Shown here one piece after another: positions 1 to 8,140 of a stretch of 15,460 nt of DNA. Position numbers and translations under genes: made by a program. Each line of letters opens with the position of its first letter. The first letter of the stretch is position 1. The notes beneath the pieces were generated by a model. It saw only the letters and a program-made list of their open reading frames with translations. It did not search any database and was not told the origin of the DNA. This DNA comes from Kiritimatiellia bacterium (GTDB taxonomy: Bacteria; Verrucomicrobiota; Kiritimatiellia; RFP12; UBA1067). The stretch spans positions 1-15,460 of the forward strand of contig JAFNRY010000295.1 in assembly GCA_017385345.1 (NCBI GenBank). The letters run 5' to 3'.

Positions 1-1
1 C

Positions 2-283
2 GAAGCGGGGACTCAAAACAAAAAAACATATCACCGCATCATTTTCGACAGGGTGGATTTTATACTCGGCTATGCGCCGGGGCGGACAGAAACAAATACC
101 GTGTCCCTCGCGGAATGCGACGGCCGGGTCCGGCGCGCATGGGCCGGCGGACTCGAACAGGAGCGTCGCTATCTCGCGACCGTAGCCGCGCTGTACGCGG
201 ACGGAAGCACAACCGTATCCGAACCGGTTGAGTTCGACAGCGGGAACAGCAGGCCACAGCCATTCATGTTGACTTTGCGATAG
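2..283 (+). CDS. C-terminal fragment of an unrecognised, possibly surface/secreted beta-rich protein (5' end outside window)
   Basis: This frame is open from the first complete codon of the window to a TAG at 281-283, so it is the 3' end of a gene starting upstream. A GTG at 53 is in frame but needs no special role. The 93 visible residues have a balanced composition, unlike the arginine-rich frames opposite. The stretch around residues 64-80 (RYLATVAALYADGSTTVSE) resembles the last strands of a fibronectin type III-like domain: alternating hydrophobics, then a D-G turn and a T/S-rich strand. That suggests an extracellular or adhesin-type protein, but this is inference from a short fragment. 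The gene converges on recD2, and the two coding regions overlap by 20 bp (264-283), leaving no room for a separate terminator. Function not assigned. Confidence 0.55.
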   Translation, partial: EAGTQNKKTYHRIIFDRVDFILGYAPGRTETNTVSLAECDGRVRRAWAGGLEQERRYLATVAALYADGSTTVSEPVEFDSGNSRPQPFMLTLR

Positions 284-2507
284 CGAAGGCCGCCTGCAGG
301 CGCCCGGCGAGCGACGTACGCCGCTCCTTCACCGTATTGTTCTGGATCGCGCGGTCGATTGCGTACGGCACGCCAATCAGCAGCACGAGCTTCTTCCCGC
401 GCGTGATTGCCGTGTACAAAAGATTCCTCTGTAGCATTACGTAATGCTGCGGGTGGACGATCACGATTGCCGCCGGATATTCGCTACCTTGGGATTTGTG
501 GATCGTCATCGCATACGCCAGCACTATTTCGTCGAGATCGGCCGCCTGGTACCGGACGGGGCGCCCGTCGAACAATACGGTCATGCTGCGATCCCCGGCG
601 TCGATCGCCTTGATGAATCCTATGTCGCCGTTGAAAACGTCCTTGTCGTAGTTGTTGCGCAGCTGCATGACGCGGTCGCCGACGCGGTAGGAAACGCCGC
701 CGCGCACGATGGAATCGCCAGTAGGATTGAGCGCCGCCTGCAGCCTCTGGTTGAGATTCTCGGTCCCGAGCGCTGATCTGCGCATAGGAACAAGAACCTG
801 GACGTCGCGCATCGGATCCATTCCGAACTTCGCCGGAATCCTGTTGGCCATGAAGTCGATCGCGCGCGATATGCACTGCTCGGGATCTTCGCACCGGAGA
901 AAATAGAAGTCGCTTTCGCCGCCGCGCCGCGTCTCGATCGGTTCGCCGGCGTTCACATGGTGCGCATTGGCGACGATCAACCCGCCCGCGTCCTGCCGGA
1001 ATATCGTGTCGAGCCGCGTGGACGGAACGACGCCGGACTTGATTAGATCGCCCAGCACGCTGCCGGGCCCCACGCTCGGCAGCTGGTCCGTGTCACCGAC
1101 CCAGACCACGGTCGCGCCGTCCGGCAAGGCGGAAAGAAGATTGGCGGCGAGTTTCACGTCTATCATCGACGTCTCGTCGAAAATGAAGACGTCGCCTTCG
1201 CACTTGTTTTCCTCGTCATATGTAAAGCGGTTCGTGGCCGGGTTCCATTTGAGCAGCCGGTGGACCGTCATCGCCTCGAAACCGACAGCTTCTGACATTC
1301 GCTTCGCGGCGCGGCCCGTCGGCGCGGCCAGCACGACCCGCCGGCCGGCGGCGGCATGGATCTGGGCGAGCGCGCGGATAATCGTCGTCTTGCCCACACC
1401 GGGTCCGCCGGTTATAATCGAATAACAACTCGAAAGCGACCTCTCCAGAGCGACCGACTGCCGCGCAGCGAGCGACATCCCGCTGCGCGCCTCCCACCAC
1501 TCGACCGCCCGCCGGACGCGTCCGGGGCCGAACGGCGCTGGCGCGGAAAGCAGCCGCTTCACATGGCGCGCTATGTCGCGCTCGTCCCAATAGTTCGTCT
1601 TCAGGTATATGCGGCGCGGTCCGCCGGCATCGTCCGCTTCCGCGACGACAGAGCGTTCTTCGATCTCCTTCTCCAGCGCGGTCGACAGCGTTTCGACCGG
1701 TATTCCGGTAAGCCCGTTTGCGTGCAGAAGCAAGTCGTTCTCGTATGTCCAGCAATGGCCTTCCGATTCTGATTCGGTCGTCAGCGTGTATGCTATCGTG
1801 GCGCGGGCGCGCAGCGGCGAATCGGCCGGTATCCCGACCGAAAGCGCAATCTTGTCCGCCGTCGCGAATCCGATCCCCCAAATGTCGCGGCAAAGCTGGT
1901 AGGGGTCTCCCTTTATCGTCGCGATCGCATCCGGCCCGTACCGCTGCACGATTTTCGTCATCTTCGCCATGCCAATTCCATATGTCTGGCCGAAGATAAG
2001 ATTTTCGCGCATTGCAGCGTTGGCGCGCCAGGCCGCGCGTATGGCCGCGACCTTGGCCTTGCCGAGTTTCGGAATCTCCTCAAGACGGGCCGACTGGCGG
2101 TCGAGGACGTCGAGCGTCGCCTCGCCGAACCTGGCCACTATGCGTCTTGCGAGGGTTTTGCCGACGCCTTTGATTATTCCCGAGGCGAGATATTTCTCTA
2201 TGCCGGCGATCGAACGCGGAGGCACGCACGAAATGCTGTCGGCCTTGAACTGCCGGCCGTGGGTCTTGTCCACCACCCACCTGCCTTCCGCGCGGATCTC
2301 CTCCCCCTCCCAGACGGTCTGGGTCTTCCCCACCACGATCGTCTCTGAGGCACGAAACAGGCTTTGTGGATCGCCGGGCGGCGCGACGCGCAAAACGGTA
2401 TAGCCGCTTTCGGGATTGCGGAAGACGATGCCGGCGACCGAACCCGAAACCGTTTCGACCGCGGCGTCGCGTTCTACCGCGACGGGTTTTTCGCCATGAA
2501 CTCCCAC
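264..2507 (-). CDS. recD2: RecD2-type SF1B DNA helicase (RecD/TraA family)
   Basis: The 747-residue protein has the layout of RecD2, the 5'-3' helicase that works outside RecBCD in replication-fork maintenance and repair. An OB-like N-terminal part covers about residues 17-95. Helix-hairpin-helix repeats follow (GIIKGVGKTLA near 110-120, IWGIGFATADKI near 209-220). The helicase core shows Walker A GGPGVGKTT (367-375), motif Ia AAPTGRAAKRM (394-404), Walker B FIFDETSM (441-448), motif III GDTDQLPSVGPG (471-482), motif IV TIFRQD (501-506), MTIHKSQGSEYP (667-678) and LLYTAITRGK (696-705). Length is normal for the family. The start is a GTG at 2507 with AAGG about nine bases upstream; it is the only plausible initiator before the conserved N-terminus and places 34 bp inside the end of parA, suggesting translational coupling. 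No recB or recC is present. It is the last gene of the operon. Confidence 0.95.
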   Translation of the reverse strand: MGVHGEKPVAVERDAAVETVSGSVAGIVFRNPESGYTVLRVAPPGDPQSLFRASETIVVGKTQTVWEGEEIRAEGRWVVDKTHGRQFKADSISCVPPRSIAGIEKYLASGIIKGVGKTLARRIVARFGEATLDVLDRQSARLEEIPKLGKAKVAAIRAAWRANAAMRENLIFGQTYGIGMAKMTKIVQRYGPDAIATIKGDPYQLCRDIWGIGFATADKIALSVGIPADSPLRARATIAYTLTTESESEGHCWTYENDLLLHANGLTGIPVETLSTALEKEIEERSVVAEADDAGGPRRIYLKTNYWDERDIARHVKRLLSAPAPFGPGRVRRAVEWWEARSGMSLAARQSVALERSLSSCYSIITGGPGVGKTTIIRALAQIHAAAGRRVVLAAPTGRAAKRMSEAVGFEAMTVHRLLKWNPATNRFTYDEENKCEGDVFIFDETSMIDVKLAANLLSALPDGATVVWVGDTDQLPSVGPGSVLGDLIKSGVVPSTRLDTIFRQDAGGLIVANAHHVNAGEPIETRRGGESDFYFLRCEDPEQCISRAIDFMANRIPAKFGMDPMRDVQVLVPMRRSALGTENLNQRLQAALNPTGDSIVRGGVSYRVGDRVMQLRNNYDKDVFNGDIGFIKAIDAGDRSMTVLFDGRPVRYQAADLDEIVLAYAMTIHKSQGSEYPAAIVIVHPQHYVMLQRNLLYTAITRGKKLVLLIGVPYAIDRAIQNNTVKERRTSLAGRLQAAFAIAKST

Positions 2508-3262
2508 GCGAACGCCTTGTACGCCTCCGCCCCTTTGGAGCGCGGATCGAGAAACACGACCGGCGTTCCCATCGACGGCGCCTCCGACACGCGCACGTTG
2601 CGCGGTATCGCAGTCTCGTAAACCTTGTCCCCGAAATGGCCGCGGACCTCCTCCATGACTTCTTGGGAAAGCCGCGCCTGGGAGTTCACCATTGTGAAGA
2701 CGATACCGCTCAGTTCGAGCGCGGGGTTCGCGCCGGCGCGTATGCGGTCTATGGAATTGGTTATCAAGGCGAGCCCGTCCATCGCCAAAAACTCCGCCTG
2801 AATCGGAATGAGAACGCCGTCGCAGGCTGCAAGCGCGGCCGTCATCACGATGCCGAGCGACGGCGGGCAGTCAATAAGGATGTAGTCGAACGCCCCCGAC
2901 TCTTTTACCGGCCGCAGCGCGGCCGCTATCATCGAGAGCCGGTCCTCCTTCGCGCCGAACTCCAGTTCCGCCCCGGCAAGATCTACTTCGGACGGGATTA
3001 TGTTCAGGTTGTCCCAGCGCGTCGCCTGTATGACGTCCTCCACCGGCTTTTCGCCGGTGAGCACTCGGTAGAGCGAGACGCCCGGCGTCTTTTCGAGGCC
3101 GAGCGCGAGCGTCGCATGCGCCTGCGGATCCAAATCGACCACAAGCACCGTGCGGCGTCTCGCAGAAAGGGCGGCCGCGAGATTCACGACCGACGTCGTC
3201 TTCCCGACCCCGCCCTTCTGGTTTGCAATCGCCACGGTCCTCGTCTTGCGCGCCGTCTCCAT
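2474..3262 (-). CDS. parA: ParA/Soj-family chromosome-partitioning ATPase
   Basis: This 262-residue protein is a ParA/MinD-superfamily P-loop ATPase, which normally drives segregation of ParB-parS complexes by ATP-dependent DNA binding. The deviant Walker A KGGVGKTT lies at residues 16-23 with its signature lysine K16. VVDLDPQAHAT (41-51) is the switch I region and ILIDCPPSLG (128-137) the Walker B/A' region. A C-terminal RNVRVSEAPSMG segment (221-232) is typical of Soj-like ParA. Length matches chromosomal ParA, without the N-terminal HTH of plasmid type Ia proteins. The open frame extends upstream, but the ATG at 3262 is chosen because AGAAGGA lies about nine bases before it and the family N-terminus starts there. 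It follows the unknown gene after 17 bp and overlaps recD2 by 34 bp. No parB follows, which is unusual; parB may be elsewhere, or this may be an orphan ParA. Confidence 0.93.
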   Translation of the reverse strand: METARKTRTVAIANQKGGVGKTTSVVNLAAALSARRRTVLVVDLDPQAHATLALGLEKTPGVSLYRVLTGEKPVEDVIQATRWDNLNIIPSEVDLAGAELEFGAKEDRLSMIAAALRPVKESGAFDYILIDCPPSLGIVMTAALAACDGVLIPIQAEFLAMDGLALITNSIDRIRAGANPALELSGIVFTMVNSQARLSQEVMEEVRGHFGDKVYETAIPRNVRVSEAPSMGTPVVFLDPRSKGAEAYKAFAWEFMAKNPSR

Positions 3263-3279
3263 CGCCGTCAATCCTTCTT

Positions 3280-3810
3280 TCAGAACAGCAATCCGCTGTC
3301 GTTCAATTCCTTTATGTTCTTTCCCGCGCTGCGCGCCACTTCGCGGTGCCACAGCTCCACGAGCGCGACGTCCCACGGATCGTCTTCGCCCACGAGCACC
3401 GCGGCCGACGGATCGCCGCTCGCCACCACTTCGTCCTTCACGCGCCGGGCCACCGCGTCGCGCTCGCCGGTCACGATCTGCTCGGAGAAATTGTCGCTCT
3501 TGAGGTGACATCCGTAGCGCAGGACGCGGAGCGTGTCGCGCGTGTTCTTCAGGAACTCGAGATATTCCTCCGCCTCGGGACCGAGCCCTTCCGATGTTAT
3601 GTCCGGGAACGAAGGCGTTATGACGAGCGGCCTGTGGGCCTCGAGCCGGCCTTCGCGAATGCGCGTCTTCCCCGGCCTGTCCGCGAGTTCGCTTACGAGA
3701 TGGTAGTTGACGAGCGTCGAATCGAAGGTTTCGAGGGTGCGCGAAGGCGACAGCAGGATCTTCACCTGCTTCGCCGCGTACCATCTGTCGAATTCGGGGT
3801 TCGAGCTCAT
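3280..3810 (-). CDS. Conserved-looking hypothetical protein upstream of parA
   Basis: This 176-residue protein is not one I can place in a named family. It has no signal peptide, no membrane segment and no cysteine cluster, so it is probably cytosolic. It has mixed alpha/beta character and strongly charged stretches; notable segments are FDSTLVNYHLVSEL (about 29-42), RPLVITPSFPD (about 60-70), a helix rich in E, D and R around 110-130, and DPWDVALVELWHREVA (about 144-159). It is real rather than a shadow: composition is balanced, it fills the space between ychJ (22 bp gap) and parA (17 bp gap), and it carries the ribosome-binding region of parA just after its end. The ATG at 3810 has no good Shine-Dalgarno sequence; instead a GC hairpin (stem 5, loop 4) occupies 3820-3833, so translation may depend on coupling to ychJ. 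Function unknown. Confidence 0.82.
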   Translation of the reverse strand: MSSNPEFDRWYAAKQVKILLSPSRTLETFDSTLVNYHLVSELADRPGKTRIREGRLEAHRPLVITPSFPDITSEGLGPEAEEYLEFLKNTRDTLRVLRYGCHLKSDNFSEQIVTGERDAVARRVKDEVVASGDPSAAVLVGEDDPWDVALVELWHREVARSAGKNIKELNDSGLLF

Positions 3811-3832
3811 TGTCCGGACGCGCCGACGGGCG

Positions 3833-4333
3833 CTACGCCCCGCAGCACTTCTTGTACTTTTTTCCGCTCCCGCAAGGGCACGGATCGTTCCGCCCCACGC
3901 GGTCTTTCTCGCGCTTGAACGGAACGTCCTTTACGAATTCGCCGTCGATGAACTTCCATTCGCCGTTCTCGCGGGCGAAAACCGCCTTCTCGTGGTGGTC
4001 GCAGAACCTGCCGCCGGCCGTGTATGCGGCACGAAACTCCACCGTTCCCTCACTGTCATCCTTGCCGCCCTTGTCGGTCGAGACGATCTCGAGCCTGTGC
4101 CACACCGCGGCGTCGCACCAGCCGGCGGCCGCCTGCGCGTCGAATTCGGCTCTCGAAGCCTCTCCCATGCTCTCGCCGAGAAACGGCACCTTCTTCATGA
4201 CGTAGGCGCAGTAGCGCGCGCGCATGAGCTGTTCCGCGGTCTCCGCCTTCGCGATGCCGTCGTGAATCGGTCCGCAGCACTGGCTATAGTCCCTGCCCGA
4301 ACCGCACGGGCACGATTGCTCTGTCTTTTCCAT
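3833..4333 (-). CDS. ychJ: YchJ family protein (UPF0225) with two SEC-C zinc motifs
   Basis: This 166-residue protein matches the E. coli YchJ layout: an N-terminal SEC-C motif (CPCGSG, with C8, C10, C19, C20), a central UPF0225 NTF2-like domain (MRARYCAYV at 37-45, ENGEWKFIDG at 122-131), and a C-terminal SEC-C motif (RNDPCPCGSGKKYKKCC, with C152, C154, C163, C164). SEC-C motifs bind zinc and are best known from the SecA C-terminus. The cellular role of YchJ is not established. The start is constrained because the first zinc motif begins at residue 8, so the ATG at 4333 is the sensible initiator. That places the first 50 bp inside the end of lnt in another frame. I see no clear Shine-Dalgarno sequence before it, so it may be translated by coupling to lnt. 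Confidence 0.93.
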   Translation of the reverse strand: MEKTEQSCPCGSGRDYSQCCGPIHDGIAKAETAEQLMRARYCAYVMKKVPFLGESMGEASRAEFDAQAAAGWCDAAVWHRLEIVSTDKGGKDDSEGTVEFRAAYTAGGRFCDHHEKAVFARENGEWKFIDGEFVKDVPFKREKDRVGRNDPCPCGSGKKYKKCCGA

Positions 4334-5921
4334 ATCTTGTGCCGTATTCTACCAAAAAGGCGGCGGCGATGAGAAGGAGGAAGGCGGCCGCGAGCGGCGT
4401 GTCGCCCCAGCGCGCGTATGGCGTCGCGGCGCGCGCGGCGCCCGCAGGCGCGCACTCGACCACCGCGGTCATGGCGCCAGCCGCGTCCACGAGCGGTGTT
4501 CCGTCCGCGTCGCTGAGCCATTGCGCCGTTCCGTCCGGCGCTATGGCGCCCGTCACTCCGGAATTCCCCGCCCTCAGCACCGGCAGCCCCGTCTCTATCG
4601 CGCGCGCCGTCGCCTGCCACGCATGCTGCAGCGCCTCTGTTGAATGCGAAAACCAGCTGTCGTTCGTTATGAAGACGAGCGCGTCCGCCCCGTCCAGGGC
4701 GCCGCGCCTGACCAGCGCGGAATCGGTGTCCTCGAAACAGATTGCGACGGCGAGCTTCAAGCCTTCGAAGTTGAGCAGGCGCGGCTCGCCCGGCGTGCAG
4801 CTGCCGACAGGGGCGAGTTTCTGCAGGGCTGGAAAAATCTTGTCGCCCGGCACGTATTCGCCGAAAGGCACGAGATGGACTTTGTCGTAGATCTGCAACC
4901 CGCCGTCCGCGTCGTACAGCGCGGCAGAATTGTAGAGGCGCGTTCCTTCCGAACGCGAGCCTCCGGCCAACACGGCTTTCGCGCCGGTTTCGCGCATGGC
5001 CGCCGTCGCGAAAGCCGCGGCCCGTCCGGAACCGATGTCGCCGTGCTCGGCAAGCGCACTTTCTGGCAGCACCACCAGGTCCGGCGCGGCGGCGGAAACC
5101 GAACGGAACAGCGCGGGATACGAATCTCCACCGCGGTTCCCGCCCCGATCGAATACGCAGGGGAAGTTGCGCTGGACGAGCGCGGCGTTCAAAAGCCGCC
5201 TCCCGCCTCCTTCCGGATTGGCGACCGACCCCGCGCGCGGCGCCGCCGCGTACAGCGCGGCTATCGCCGCGAACGGCAGCACCGTCTCCGCGCAACGCAC
5301 GAGAGGATGGACACGCCAGACGGGAACGCCGGCGCGACCGGCCAGCACGCGATCCGCGATCGACGCCGCCGTTCCGTTGACGAGCATGGCGACGGCGCCG
5401 AGAAGATACACGCCGCCAAAAGATGCCGGCGCGCCAAATCCCCCGTTGGCGAGCGCGACGCCGGTCTGGTTCCACGCGAATCCGCCGAAAAGGCGCGACC
5501 GCGCCAGTTCGAACCCGGCCCACAAAACCGGCTCGACTGCGAGAATCGCGAAGAGGCGCCACCCGTACCGCCGTCCGCGCGTCCAATTCCATATCGACGA
5601 CGACATCCAGCCGAATGCGGCGAAATACAGTGCGCAGTACGCGGAGAGAAGCCCCCAGCCGAGCGCCACGAGAGGCCACGGCCCGCCGTTCTTCACGATG
5701 GCCGGCATCCATGCGAGCGTCACGATCCAGTAGAGCATGCCGTTCGCGAACCACAGCCGGGCGCTCTGCCGCGGCGTGCGGTTGCGCGCGTACCATACGA
5801 GCGGAGCGAGCGCGAAGAAAACGTCGTTGGTCTCGCCGAGCGGCGGGAACGCGGCCCACAGCATCATCGCCGGCAGATACCGGGCCAGCCGCCGGAAGGA
5901 ATGGACGAGACGTCTCAGCAT
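4284..5921 (-). CDS. lnt: Apolipoprotein N-acyltransferase
   Basis: Lnt adds the third acyl chain to the N-terminal cysteine of lipoproteins at the inner membrane, usually preparing them for outer-membrane export. The 545-residue protein has hydrophobic segments through about residue 226, a carbon-nitrogen hydrolase domain (about 245-490), and a final membrane helix (about 508-526). The nitrilase-type triad is visible: E287 in VVLPESALAE, K347 in YDKVHLVPFGEYVP, and C395 in VAICFEDTDSAL; ITNDSWF (418-424) is also typical. Length is slightly above the roughly 512 residues of E. coli Lnt. The open frame runs upstream, but the ATG at 5921 is chosen because it overlaps the stop of the U32 gene (ATGCTGA) and gives a family-like N-terminus with GGGAT just before it. 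Its 3' end overlaps ychJ by 50 bp. With lspA in the same operon, it implies coordinated lipoprotein maturation in a diderm cell. Confidence 0.95.
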   Translation of the reverse strand: MLRRLVHSFRRLARYLPAMMLWAAFPPLGETNDVFFALAPLVWYARNRTPRQSARLWFANGMLYWIVTLAWMPAIVKNGGPWPLVALGWGLLSAYCALYFAAFGWMSSSIWNWTRGRRYGWRLFAILAVEPVLWAGFELARSRLFGGFAWNQTGVALANGGFGAPASFGGVYLLGAVAMLVNGTAASIADRVLAGRAGVPVWRVHPLVRCAETVLPFAAIAALYAAAPRAGSVANPEGGGRRLLNAALVQRNFPCVFDRGGNRGGDSYPALFRSVSAAAPDLVVLPESALAEHGDIGSGRAAAFATAAMRETGAKAVLAGGSRSEGTRLYNSAALYDADGGLQIYDKVHLVPFGEYVPGDKIFPALQKLAPVGSCTPGEPRLLNFEGLKLAVAICFEDTDSALVRRGALDGADALVFITNDSWFSHSTEALQHAWQATARAIETGLPVLRAGNSGVTGAIAPDGTAQWLSDADGTPLVDAAGAMTAVVECAPAGAARAATPYARWGDTPLAAAFLLLIAAAFLVEYGTRYGKDRAIVPVRFGQGL

Positions 5922-8140
5922 TGCGGATCCCACGAATAGTCCGTTCTCGCCGCGCAGCCAGCGGGAACCTCGAAAATCTTCGGTTTGAGCGCGACTGTCG
6001 CCCAGAGCCTGCCGCAGCGGAACGCGGCGTAGCCGCTCTCGGGCGCGGGGCGTGCGGCGGGCGCGGAAAGCGAAAGAAACAACGGAGTGCACTGGCGCGA
6101 AAGAAAATCGACGGCGAAACCGCTGCGGGCGATCGCCTCGCGCGCCTCCCCGTCCCACTCCGGACTGGCCGTGAAACGCCGCACGCCGAGAGAAGAAAGG
6201 AGCGCCATGGCGGCTGGGTTGGCGGCAGAAAGCGTCCAGTCCGCCGTCACATCTTCGACTCCGAGCGCGCGCAGCATGCGCAGCGTCGCGAAATCCGCCG
6301 CCTCCCATTTGTGGTATCCCCTGTGCAGCATCTTCTTCACCGACGCGCGCAGCTTCGGAAAATCGCTCTCATCCGTCCACGGCGGCAGCGCGATGCGGCA
6401 GTCCGTCGCGATGCCGTCGCCCCATGTTCCGTCGGCCGCCGGCGCGACCACGGTTTCGTCTGGCGCCGCGGCGGCCGTAGGCTTCTGCCCGCATCGCATT
6501 TTCATTGTCGTGCGCGGCCCGGCACAGCGGCCGGAAGCCTCGTCTCCGGACGCGCGGCGCGAGGCGTCTTCGTCTTCGAGAACGCGCCGGATCTTCTCCT
6601 CGGCCGCCGCCGCCGCCGCCGCGTCGAGCTTTTCTACGAGTTTGCGGCGCAGCGAATTCCATGCCGCCGCCGGCGCATAGACTCCTTCCCTGTTGGAGAA
6701 CGTCTTTATGTCGCACAAGCCGAAGCACGTGCCGCCGAGACGGGAAAACGCCTTCCGCGCCGCCGTCTCCATGCCAGATGCGTTTTCCGCCGGCGGAAAA
6801 TCCCCTTCCTCCTCGACGGCGACGGCTCCGCTGCGCGCGACCGCCCGGCCGCGCGTTATTTCAACTTCGTCCACAACCAGCGTCTCGCGGCCGGGATGGG
6901 CGGCGGGACGGAAGGCTGGCTCAGGGAAGCGCCGCTTGACGGCGTTCGACATGGAGCAGTAAAGCGCGTCGCCGGGACGCACGTCGAAATCCTCAGGGAT
7001 CAGCACTTCCACGTCGGCGCCGGCCGGAACGGAAAAGACCCGCCTGCGCGAAATCGCCCCGCACATTTCGACGATGCCGAAACCCGTCCTGCGGCCATCT
7101 TCGTGCGGCGAAATCTGGAGGCCGTCGTGGAGTTCGAGAGCCCGCGCGGCGTGGAAGCGCAGCCATGGACGTCCTTCCCGGTCGCGCGTGACCCGCTTTG
7201 CGACGCCGGCCGGCGCCCCGAGATGGCCGGGAAGCCCCGGATCCACCGGCGACTTTGCGCCGCCGTATCCGTCGAAGTACAGCGTCGTGGTGCGGCGCGA
7301 AAACACTGTCTCGAGATCGTCGGCCGTCGTCGTTTCGCCCGGTGGCGGCGGAAGGCCAGCCGCTTCGTCGAGCAGCTGCCGATAGTAGCGCACGGCCGAC
7401 GCGACATAGAGAAGCGACTTCATACGCCCCTCTATCTTCAGCGAAGCTACGCCGGCCTGCGCGAGCTTCGCCGCAAGGGGGCCGAGGCGCAGATCCTTCA
7501 TCGAAAACGGATGAGACGGACCGCCTTCGCACTCCATCTCCCCGCGGCAGCAATACGCGCATTCGCCGCAGTTGCCGCTCCGTCCGCGCTCCATCGCCGA
7601 AAACAGGCACAGCCCCGATACCGAATAGCACAGCGCGCCGTGGATGAAACACTCTATCTCCGTCTCTCCGCAGCGACGGACTATCGATGCTATCTCCGCG
7701 AAAGGAAGCTCCCGCGCAAGAACAACGCGCCGGAAACCGAGTTCCGCCATCGCTTCGACGCCTTCGAGATTGTGCACCGCCATCTGCGTGGAAGCGTGGA
7801 GCGCGAGCGACGGGAAATGCTTTCTGCAGAGCGCCGCCACGCCGGCGTCCTGCACTATCAGCGCGTCCGGGCCTATGCGCTCGAGCAGGGCGAGCGACCG
7901 CACGGCTTTTTCCATGCGCGGTCCGGAGACGAGCGTGTTGAAGGTGACGTAAACCTTCTTGCCGCGGGCGCGCGCCGCGCGCATCAGGTTTTCAAGTTCC
8001 TCCGGCGAGAGGTTCTTCGCATACGCGCGTGCCGAAAAATCGGCGAGGCCGCAATACACCGCGTCGGCGCCCGCGTCGAATGCGGCGAGCGCGGTGGCGA
8101 AATCCCCCGCCGGCGCGAGAAGCTCGGCGTCAAACCCCAC
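5915..8140 (-). CDS. Large peptidase U32-family protein (RlhA/YhbU-like)
   Basis: The 741-residue product starts MGFDAELLAPAGD, the standard U32 opening, followed by a TIM-barrel domain (about 1-265). The family signature is at 163-181 (ECFIHGALCYSVSGLCLFS). Cysteines C171, C178, C194 and C198 keep the C-x6-C-x15-C-x3-C spacing I recall from E. coli YegQ, as expected for iron-sulfur binding in RNA-hydroxylating members such as RlhA and TrhP. A beta-barrel-like middle follows (about 300-405), then a poly-alanine run (507-513), a low-complexity linker (about 520-575), and a second barrel-like region (about 578-741) as in long U32 proteins. Start: GTG at 8140, preceded by GGAGGAG six bases upstream and overlapping the miaA stop by 11 bp. 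The frame continues upstream but only as a shadow of miaA. It may hydroxylate rRNA or tRNA; whether it retains protease activity is doubtful. Substrate unknown. Confidence 0.88.
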   Translation of the reverse strand: MGFDAELLAPAGDFATALAAFDAGADAVYCGLADFSARAYAKNLSPEELENLMRAARARGKKVYVTFNTLVSGPRMEKAVRSLALLERIGPDALIVQDAGVAALCRKHFPSLALHASTQMAVHNLEGVEAMAELGFRRVVLARELPFAEIASIVRRCGETEIECFIHGALCYSVSGLCLFSAMERGRSGNCGECAYCCRGEMECEGGPSHPFSMKDLRLGPLAAKLAQAGVASLKIEGRMKSLLYVASAVRYYRQLLDEAAGLPPPPGETTTADDLETVFSRRTTTLYFDGYGGAKSPVDPGLPGHLGAPAGVAKRVTRDREGRPWLRFHAARALELHDGLQISPHEDGRRTGFGIVEMCGAISRRRVFSVPAGADVEVLIPEDFDVRPGDALYCSMSNAVKRRFPEPAFRPAAHPGRETLVVDEVEITRGRAVARSGAVAVEEEGDFPPAENASGMETAARKAFSRLGGTCFGLCDIKTFSNREGVYAPAAAWNSLRRKLVEKLDAAAAAAAEEKIRRVLEDEDASRRASGDEASGRCAGPRTTMKMRCGQKPTAAAAPDETVVAPAADGTWGDGIATDCRIALPPWTDESDFPKLRASVKKMLHRGYHKWEAADFATLRMLRALGVEDVTADWTLSAANPAAMALLSSLGVRRFTASPEWDGEAREAIARSGFAVDFLSRQCTPLFLSLSAPAARPAPESGYAAFRCGRLWATVALKPKIFEVPAGCAARTDYSWDPQC

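Noticed and set aside
291..302. Perfect palindrome CGCCTGCAGGCG as a terminator for the convergent genes
   Set aside because: Only a 4-bp stem with a 4-base loop, no T-run on either strand, and it lies inside recD2 coding sequence.
2366..3508. Plus-strand open frame opposite parA and the unknown gene
   Set aside because: Arg-rich, no domain, fully antisense to ParA, which is unambiguous.
3263..3784. N-terminal extension of ParA to an upstream start
   Set aside because: The extension overlaps the unknown gene in another frame, is Arg/Gly/Ala-rich, and the ATG at 3262 has its own good ribosome-binding site and the family N-terminus.
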